A DNA stretch of 10,857 bases from Firmicutes bacterium UBA2530 (GTDB taxonomy: Bacteria > Bacillota > Clostridia > Tissierellales > Sedimentibacteraceae): positions 184,344 to 195,200 of the forward strand of contig DDNC01000013.1 in the NCBI GenBank assembly GCA_002340985.1, in the 5' to 3' direction. This document shows, one piece after another, positions 5,626 through 10,857 of the stretch. The translations under genes were made by a program, and so were the position numbers. The notes beneath the pieces are model-generated. The model searched no databases and was not told where the DNA came from. It saw only the letters and a list, made by a program, of their open reading frames with translations. Positions within the stretch are counted from its first letter, which is position 1; each line of letters starts with the position of its first letter.

Positions 5626-8600
5626 CTATTCACTCGTTATCACTACCAGCGGCGTCTTGCCGCCCGAATCCTTTATATACTTCTCTGTACTGGCGATAAG
5701 CTCAAGCTGCTCATTAGACGCTAAGGATTTCGAAACTCCTGGCTGCGCTATAATTATTGTGAACTTTGGCCTAAGTAATCGCGATTTATCAGCAATGTCC
5801 ATGAGTTTCGACTCATTCCCGACTATAATACCGCTATAGCCGTGTTTGCGTCGGCGATTTTTTTCACGGTGTATAAGCTTTTCTATCATCGCTTCCTGAT
5901 TCAATCTACGCCTAATTGATTTTTGCGCCTGTCCGCAGACTTCATATAAATCCTTAATTCTTGCGCCGGGTTGACCTGTAGAGTATTTGCAATGTACAAG
6001 ATTCGCAACGAGGTTACTACCTTCAATTTTTAACGCTACAATATCGGCTACTTCACCTGCGCCATCGTCATCGATAATTATATCCCAGTTATCCAACGTT
6101 TTTATATATTCAATTACTCTGGCTTGAATACTTATGGGATTTCGTTCCCTACCTTGAGATTCAACACTCAAGTCGATGCCGCTCCAATCGATAGCATTAA
6201 GTAGTTCCTTGCGATAAGCTGGGGCGTTTTCTTTTGGTATTATCAAAACCATTTCTGGTTCGATTAGGGCTTCCTTATTTAGCAAAACCCGAAGGCCGTA
6301 CTCATTCAAGAAATTAACAAACGGCACTGTCGATCTTGGCCGTACATAAAAGGCTGTATCTCCATTACCGGCAGTAGAAAAGAGCATCTTGCCACGGTTC
6401 ATCGTAAGTTGATATTTTGCTTCGGCACCATCGGGCATTGATACGGTAAAGGGGATTGGCCCACTGTCATTATTATCTGTTACCGTGAGATCGATGTCAT
6501 TAAACGATGCTGTGGAATCTCCTATTTGAATCTGAATGCTCTCACCAACATTGAGCCACGATTCTGTAGGCCACTCAAGACCAAGCACAACAAATTTTTC
6601 AGGCCTAGTCTGTAATGGTTTCGGGACAATAAAACCATCCATCACTGCAGCCGGATCGATGCTTGGATCATTAAGCTTTGCACCTATCGATTCTGCCCAC
6701 GTCATCCATTGCTTAATGTTAATTGCTGCTTTGTGACTCCATATGCGTCCTTTTAGCGATGCGCCAACACTCAACCTTTCTCCGCTTTCGCTATCTAGAC
6801 CATGGGCAAATATATTTGTTTGTGACTTGTTTCGACGAGCTTCTTCATCTAGGGCCTCAATTACATCTGCACCCACTCGTAATTCGAATTTACTATCCCT
6901 GTTTCTGGTATCAAGAAGACCAACATTGGTTGCGATTCGTCGATTCAAAGATGCCATTGTTTTATAAACGCTTCCGCCTTTGTATAACTCTACGGATTCC
7001 CCACATATAGCCTCTGCTAACTCCTTGAAAACGCCTTCATTATTGGATGCGTTGATGTAAAGCATGTGATGCGTTGAGTCCCAGTATGCGATAAATAGAT
7101 TATAACTGATCTGCGCGATACTCTTAACATCTCCCCAACTGATCGCTTCCACGTCTTTAGTAATGAACCATGCTACATGTTCAGCGTGATTAATTGCAGG
7201 CTGGTTGATGAGTCTATCCTTATATAAGCTTTCTATTCGTTCTGGACACCATGAAATTGTCTGTGTTTTATAAGCAACGGTGCTCATTTTAGGTGATAAG
7301 TTAACAATCGAGATGTCATCTGGTAAGTTGGAAAAAGCTTGTTCAAACTCACTCATCTCTTGTTGTTCTTCAATAGCATCAGCTGATATATTGCGAATAA
7401 CCTTATTCCAGTCTGAGTCTTCTGCATACAACTCACGAAGCCTAACATCTACATTACGATGACCACGACCGACTACTGCGGTCGCGTCGCCTAACCGCAT
7501 GCCGCCCACGCGCGCAAACCGACCTATAAACTGTAGTGTTACACCAAGGCTCCTATGCGGATCGTGAATTGCGGCAATTTTTAACGCCGGCAAATCAAAC
7601 CCTTCGCCTAACATATCGACACATACCACGATTTTGCTCTCCAGGTTTAGTAACTGACTCAACCTTTGTCTGCTCGTTCTAGGCTTGAGACCACTGTATA
7701 GAACTATCGGTTTAAGTTCTGGCGCTAACTCTTCATATAATGGTAAAAGTTCATCCGCTCGCTTTTTTGTTTTAACGCGCGCCATCAGTACGTGATCATA
7801 ATTATTTGATAGATCTTCTCTTAGTTTCCCAATTGCAGTTATTGCTATTGCACGATCTATATCATTAAAATCGACTACTGAGATATAGTTTATTTTGGAA
7901 AACACTCCAAGCTCTTGTGCATCTTTGAGTGGAAAAGAATATATTATTTTCCCGCCCAAACGTTGACCGTCTTCACGAAATGGCGTTGCGGTAAACTGGA
8001 CAACTGGCTTACCAATGAAACTATCTCTCATCTCTTTCCAAGTAGCTGCCGCAATATGGTGCGCCTCATCTACAAAAAGATGAGTAAATTGTTCCAGAAA
8101 AGCGGCGCGTATTGTAGACTCGCTTTCGTTCAAAGCTGATACCGTTGCAATGACTACATTACATACTTTTGCAAATGCCTTCGCACCGTCTTTCGTCTTA
8201 AAACCATGTTCCACCTTTCCCACAACCGGTTTCATAGCCGACAAACCAATGACTCCAAATTCTTGTAAAACTCCATAAGACTCAAATTTTCTGGCAATTT
8301 GAGTGCGTAAGGCATCAGATGGAACAATTACTAATAATCTTGGTATACGGTGTGCAGCGAATATTGACACCATTGTTTCGGTTTTTCCGGTCCCTGTCGG
8401 CATAACAATTGTTACAGGCTCTTTAACTGAAAGTGTCCAGTTGGCCGATACTGCATGCAACGCACCAATTTGTGGCAATCTAAGCCCTTTGTCTGTTGCA
8501 TTTTCTTGTTTATATGAAAATTGATCTAATAGCGAATTTAGTACATCAGATGCAGATATCAGCTCGGGTTGATTGAGCCACTCGCAATTATTTATCTGAA

Positions 8601-8835
8601 AAGCTGGATCAGTCAAATAGTTAGCCCTAATAAAAGGCTTTTGAGGAAGCTTGCTTTCATTACGATTAAGTAAACGGTAGCGTCTTTTACTGTTAAATCT
8701 AACATAGTTGCTTTCCCCAGTGCTTTCAAACGCAACGATCCCACTAGGTTCAACAAGCTGCGTGGCACTATTACCATCGACTATAAACGGATTCACATAA
8801 AGTGAAGGTACTCTATTTTCTGCTGTTCTAGGCAT
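5626..8835 (-). CDS. SF2 DEAH-box helicase with C-terminal PD-(D/E)XK-like nuclease motif
   Basis: This is a 1069-residue cytoplasmic protein. An in-frame ATG exists at 8892, but the ATG at 8835 (M-P-R-T-A-E-N) has AGGAGGG 6 nt upstream and is preferred. Helicase motifs lie in order: Q-motif-like L-P-Q-I-G-A-L (about 120), Walker A M-P-T-G-T-G-K-T (145-152), D-E-A-H (256-259), F-T-A-T-P-F-R (281-287), G-E-G-F-D-L-P-A-L (410-418) and Q-F-I-G-R-F-A-R-V-G (435-444). This is the type III restriction/Res-like SF2 class. The middle (about 490-880) is unrecognised. Near the C-terminus, G-E-V-A-D-I-V-A-L (D931) followed by V-H-C-K-Y-S (K950) fits a PD-(D/E)XK nuclease with H replacing the usual E/Q. 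Helicase-nuclease fusions of this size are common in defence islands. The ATPase assignment is firm, nuclease activity is inferred, and no methyltransferase is nearby. Local GC is higher than in neighbouring genes, suggesting separate transfer. Confidence 0.93.
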   Translation of the reverse strand: MPRTAENRVPSLYVNPFIVDGNSATQLVEPSGIVAFESTGESNYVRFNSKRRYRLLNRNESKLPQKPFIRANYLTDPAFQINNCEWLNQPELISASDVLNSLLDQFSYKQENATDKGLRLPQIGALHAVSANWTLSVKEPVTIVMPTGTGKTETMVSIFAAHRIPRLLVIVPSDALRTQIARKFESYGVLQEFGVIGLSAMKPVVGKVEHGFKTKDGAKAFAKVCNVVIATVSALNESESTIRAAFLEQFTHLFVDEAHHIAAATWKEMRDSFIGKPVVQFTATPFREDGQRLGGKIIYSFPLKDAQELGVFSKINYISVVDFNDIDRAIAITAIGKLREDLSNNYDHVLMARVKTKKRADELLPLYEELAPELKPIVLYSGLKPRTSRQRLSQLLNLESKIVVCVDMLGEGFDLPALKIAAIHDPHRSLGVTLQFIGRFARVGGMRLGDATAVVGRGHRNVDVRLRELYAEDSDWNKVIRNISADAIEEQQEMSEFEQAFSNLPDDISIVNLSPKMSTVAYKTQTISWCPERIESLYKDRLINQPAINHAEHVAWFITKDVEAISWGDVKSIAQISYNLFIAYWDSTHHMLYINASNNEGVFKELAEAICGESVELYKGGSVYKTMASLNRRIATNVGLLDTRNRDSKFELRVGADVIEALDEEARRNKSQTNIFAHGLDSESGERLSVGASLKGRIWSHKAAINIKQWMTWAESIGAKLNDPSIDPAAVMDGFIVPKPLQTRPEKFVVLGLEWPTESWLNVGESIQIQIGDSTASFNDIDLTVTDNNDSGPIPFTVSMPDGAEAKYQLTMNRGKMLFSTAGNGDTAFYVRPRSTVPFVNFLNEYGLRVLLNKEALIEPEMVLIIPKENAPAYRKELLNAIDWSGIDLSVESQGRERNPISIQARVIEYIKTLDNWDIIIDDDGAGEVADIVALKIEGSNLVANLVHCKYSTGQPGARIKDLYEVCGQAQKSIRRRLNQEAMIEKLIHREKNRRRKHGYSGIIVGNESKLMDIADKSRLLRPKFTIIIAQPGVSKSLASNEQLELIASTEKYIKDSGGKTPLVVITSE

Positions 8836-8841
8836 ATATTG

Positions 8842-8848
8842 CCCTCCT
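8842..8848 (-). promoter_or_regulatory. Ribosome binding site that fixes the helicase start
   Basis: The minus strand reads AGGAGGG followed by 6 nt and the ATG at 8835. This site lies inside the longer frame that opens at 8892, which has no comparable site, so the shorter 1069-residue product is preferred. Confidence 0.85.
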
Positions 8849-8955
8849 AAATTACCATTTCGAAACGTTATATTTCGATAGTTTATTGTCACATAATAGG
8901 ATTGATATGCTATTAAATGTTTGCCTCGTTATTACTCTTACATGCTAAAAATATC

Positions 8956-8970
8956 TTCCCATTATTGCTA
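8956..8970. repeat. 15-bp direct repeat, left copy
   Basis: TTCCCATTATTGCTA occurs here and again at 10667-10681 in the same orientation. The two copies bracket the DUF3800-like gene, and each lies upstream of a minus-strand gene (121 bp and 53 bp before the respective ATGs). It may be a boundary repeat of an inserted cassette or a shared regulatory element; chance similarity in AT-rich DNA is also possible. Confidence 0.45.
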
Positions 8971-8997
8971 AACTTATCACTAACAAAGAATTGCTCT

Positions 8998-9003
8998 TGT
9001 CAA
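8998..9003 (-). promoter_or_regulatory. TTGACA, possible -35 for the helicase gene
   Basis: The minus strand has an exact TTGACA here, about 165 nt before the helicase ATG. About 16-17 nt downstream lies AGTGATAAG, a poor -10 match. The position between the DUF3800-like stop (9097) and the helicase start would let the helicase be transcribed separately. Confidence 0.3.
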
Positions 9004-9096
9004 ATATAACAATAAACACAATACTCTTTCAATAGCACTTTGATATATGTTTAGCTGTTGCTTTACTGGTAACAAATCAAAGCTAACATTCAATCG

Positions 9097-10614
9097 TTAC
9101 AAGATATTTGCAAAATACCCAGCAGTGGTTCTGGAAAACACAACTTTCGAAGGGAACACGTTCTCGCCCATATTTGCTAAACCAACAAGAGTCATCGCCC
9201 ATTCAGATAACTCTCTTGGAATTCGATAGCATTTTACTTCGTCTTCTTCTACAATCGTAACTACTGGAATCATTTCTCTACTTAAGCCTACTGATAATAC
9301 ATCGAAGGTTTGGTGTCCGTTTTTTATTTCAAGCAAAGGTTGTCTGTCAATATCAAAGTATACCTTCACACCTCGACGATTTATTACAAAACCATTAGAT
9401 ATGTCATTATCTGTAACAGCATCAATTGGCAATGTCGGTATTTGCCTGCCGTTTTTCATCTGTTCAAAATGCTCAGCAAGATGTTCACAAGAATAAGCGT
9501 TGAAATACTCACCTTGCATATCAAGGTCTTTTTTTATATCTTCCACCGATTTAAAATGATTCATGAAACCTAAGAGAGCAATGAGCACAATCAAATCATC
9601 CGAGTATGTTCCGACAAACGACTTATACCATGCCTTGTTCAATTCAATGACCACTCGGTGCAATTTCTTGTAAAGGGCAAGCTGTCTCTCATTGACGACG
9701 AACCAGCTCTTATCGAGAATCTTCTTGTTTATCAGTTCTTCAGACGAAGCATATTCCAGTGTGTTATGTAGTGCCTTAAGCAATTTTGAAATGATGCCTG
9801 CCAACATATCAGCCATACGAATTCCGCAGGAAGTCAATGAGTCTGCCTCGAAAACTGAGCGTAAGCCCACTCGTTCAGCGGCTTTTACCGTGTTGCTATT
9901 TTCGCCTTCATGGTCTATGGTAATCGAATAATCATGAATTCCTTTTTCATCCTTGAATTTTCTAAATCCCACGAAAGCAATATCATAATTCCAGTCAATT
10001 GTTTTAATCGTGGACACGTCGTCCAAGAGCAAGAGAATTTGACTGAATTGCTCGATTTCCTTTTGCTTCAACGTTTCGTTTGCCTTATCTTTTTCGATTT
10101 GGGCTGTAAAGAAATCTTTCAATAAGCCAATAAGTTCACCTGTATTATTATACATGCCCGCCATAATTTTGCTTGGCTGATACAAGACAATTGCCTTCGT
10201 GATGGAATATTTCATCGCATCCATATCCACGAAAAGGCTGTTTTCATAGTACTCAAAAAGCTGATGAATGATGTATTCGATTTTGCTTGTGACAGCATAG
10301 TAGACAAGGATTCTTTCATCGAACAGCGTCAAGAAGTCCTCTAACAAGGAGAGGTTGTCAGCGTTCAAGGAGGCAAAACCACTTTTTAGTTGGCTTTGCT
10401 TAATAGTAGTGCTTTTTAGTTCGCCGTTTGACTTCCTGTGCTGATACTTAGACTCAAACGCTGCGTATCTTTCATACAAGCCTGCCTGATTGTTGGAGAG
10501 CCAGCCAACGACAACCGCAATAAAGCTGTCGAAGTAATTCTCCGCAGTAATGGTTTTGTGGTTGATTTTCCGGCTATGCTCAGATTCATCATAATAGAAA
10601 TTATATTTACTCAT
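9097..10614 (-). CDS. DUF3800-like protein (predicted RNase H fold)
   Basis: This is a 505-residue cytoplasmic protein. The frame opens at an ATG at 10638, but the ATG at 10614 (M-S-K-Y-N-F-Y-Y-D-E-S) has AAGGAG 8 nt upstream and gives the typical family N-terminus. Hallmarks of DUF3800 are the first-strand Y-Y-D-E-S (7-11), G-E-L-K-S (about 64-68) with a second acidic residue, I-D-H-E-G-E-N-S (233-240), and D-S-L-T-S-C-G-I-R-M-A-D-M-L-A-G (258-273), the D-S-x(n)-G-(I/L)-Q/R-x-A-D-x-x-A-G box. These acidic residues would form a nuclease-like site. The C-terminal ~230 residues exceed the usual DUF3800 size and are unrecognised: helical at first, then beta-rich. DUF3800 proteins frequently occur in defence islands, but their biochemical role is poorly established. 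It is the first of three minus-strand genes and ends 261 bp before the helicase start. Confidence 0.8.
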   Translation of the reverse strand: MSKYNFYYDESEHSRKINHKTITAENYFDSFIAVVVGWLSNNQAGLYERYAAFESKYQHRKSNGELKSTTIKQSQLKSGFASLNADNLSLLEDFLTLFDERILVYYAVTSKIEYIIHQLFEYYENSLFVDMDAMKYSITKAIVLYQPSKIMAGMYNNTGELIGLLKDFFTAQIEKDKANETLKQKEIEQFSQILLLLDDVSTIKTIDWNYDIAFVGFRKFKDEKGIHDYSITIDHEGENSNTVKAAERVGLRSVFEADSLTSCGIRMADMLAGIISKLLKALHNTLEYASSEELINKKILDKSWFVVNERQLALYKKLHRVVIELNKAWYKSFVGTYSDDLIVLIALLGFMNHFKSVEDIKKDLDMQGEYFNAYSCEHLAEHFEQMKNGRQIPTLPIDAVTDNDISNGFVINRRGVKVYFDIDRQPLLEIKNGHQTFDVLSVGLSREMIPVVTIVEEDEVKCYRIPRELSEWAMTLVGLANMGENVFPSKVVFSRTTAGYFANIL

Positions 10615-10622
10615 GAATTTGG

Positions 10623-10628
10623 CTCCTT
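10623..10628 (-). promoter_or_regulatory. Ribosome binding site that fixes the DUF3800-like start
   Basis: The minus strand reads AAGGAG here, 8 nt before the ATG at 10614. It lies inside the first codons of the longer frame opening at 10638, which lacks its own site, so the shorter start is preferred. Confidence 0.8.
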
Positions 10629-10645
10629 CTAGTAACAAAACATAT

Positions 10646-10659
10646 CCTGCCTAAGCAGG
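10646..10659. other. Small GC-rich hairpin in the DUF3800-like gene leader
   Basis: CCTGC (10646-10650) and GCAGG (10655-10659) form a 5-bp stem with a CTAA loop. On the minus strand the following ATATGTTTTGTT is mildly U-rich, so it could be a weak attenuator or an operator in the leader. The stem is short and the function is uncertain. Confidence 0.25.
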
Positions 10660-10666
10660 TAGCATA

Positions 10667-10681
10667 TTCCCATTATTGCTA
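10667..10681. repeat. 15-bp direct repeat, right copy
   Basis: This is an exact copy of the 15-mer at 8956-8970, in the same orientation, 1711 bp apart start to start. On the minus strand it begins with the TAG that ends the short open frame at 10679-10729. Confidence 0.45.
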
Positions 10682-10729
10682 TAATGTGATCTTACTTTCT
10701 TTTTCTTCACCAAGCAATTTCATTTCCAT
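10679..10729 (-). other. Possible 16-residue leader peptide or gene tail
   Basis: ATG at 10729 opens M-E-M-K-L-L-G-E-E-K-E-S-K-I-T-L and ends at TAG 10679-10681. The codons upstream remain open for a further ten residues (E-N-Y-I-N-T-L-E-D) before a TAG. The only ribosome-binding-like bases (AGAAG) sit 2 nt from the ATG, too close to be convincing. Its charged composition looks like a real protein tail, so a gene remnant is as likely as a leader peptide. Confidence 0.15.
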
Positions 10730-10759
10730 ATCTTCTAAAGTATTTATATAATTTTCCTA

Positions 10760-10770
10760 TATTATACACT
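10760..10770 (-). promoter_or_regulatory. Possible -10 element upstream of the DUF3800-like gene
   Basis: The minus strand around this position reads GTGTATAATATAGG, an exact TATAAT in an AT-rich context about 150 nt before the ATG at 10614. A clear -35 hexamer is not visible at 17 nt. It is the best promoter candidate for the three minus-strand genes, but AT-rich DNA produces such matches readily. Confidence 0.35.
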
Positions 10771-10857
10771 TTTTTACATTATTCTACCATAAATATAATA
10801 AAAAAGATAGTAAAATACTAAGTTCATTGAGTATTCTCTATCCTTAAATTTCACTTC

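Noticed and set aside
5377..5724. Plus-strand open frame of 115 codons overlapping the helicase 3' end
   Set aside because: No ribosome binding site or recognisable family; its right end is antisense to the helicase.
5626..8835. A complete type III restriction-modification Res subunit
   Set aside because: The helicase motifs are Res-like, but no Mod methyltransferase gene lies in the window, so a type III R-M assignment is not supported.
8836..8892. Longer N-terminus of the helicase from an ATG at 8892
   Set aside because: No ribosome binding site precedes it, while a near-perfect AGGAGGG lies 6 nt before the ATG at 8835.
10615..10638. Longer N-terminus of the DUF3800-like protein from an ATG at 10638
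   Set aside because: The AAGGAG that serves the ATG at 10614 lies within these codons, and the family hallmark Y-Y-D-E-S normally occurs near residue 10.
1..10857. CRISPR array, tRNA, rRNA or intact insertion sequence
   Set aside because: No regularly spaced multi-copy repeat, cloverleaf or rRNA-like segment, and no intact transposase with terminal inverted repeats was found by reading either strand.

Overview
The window looks like chromosomal DNA of a low-GC, Gram-positive-type bacterium (Bacillota, probably Clostridia or a relative). The support is AT-rich intergenic DNA, strong AGGAGG-type ribosome binding sites, a secreted protein with two copper-amine-oxidase-N-type 'stalk' domains, and a XerC-like recombinase resembling clostridial ones. 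No rRNA, tRNA or CRISPR array was recognised, so the genus cannot be named.

Layout. 1-1209 (minus) is a secreted stalk-domain protein that runs off the left edge. It is preceded by an operator-like pair of CATGAAACATG repeats spaced exactly 21 bp. 1210-1905 holds no convincing gene, only a possible gene remnant and two hairpin terminators, one with a 22-position stem. 1906-3510 (minus) is a 534-residue protein with a restriction-endonuclease-like N-terminus and a beta-rich C-terminus. A divergent intergenic region with an 8-bp-arm inverted repeat separates it from 3679-4536 (plus), a tyrosine recombinase broken by a deletion-type frameshift and a later 1-nt loss.

Three minus-strand genes follow, transcribed right to left: 10614-9097 (DUF3800-like, predicted RNase H fold), 8835-5626 (1069-residue SF2 helicase with a C-terminal PD-(D/E)XK-like nuclease motif) and 5358-4645 (237-residue alpha-helical protein with a HEPN-like motif). 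They are separated by similar gaps of 261 and 267 bp. The two longest have upstream in-frame ATGs, but well-placed ribosome binding sites show that translation starts further in.

Interpretation (inference). A decayed integrase beside a helicase-nuclease, a DUF3800 protein, a HEPN-like protein and a degenerate-nuclease protein is the usual content of a defence island. GC content is also patchy: very low in the recombinase and much higher in the helicase. I cannot match the helicase / small helical / DUF3800 set to a named defence system. It is the best candidate here for an undescribed one, but whether the three genes act together or were acquired separately cannot be decided from one window.
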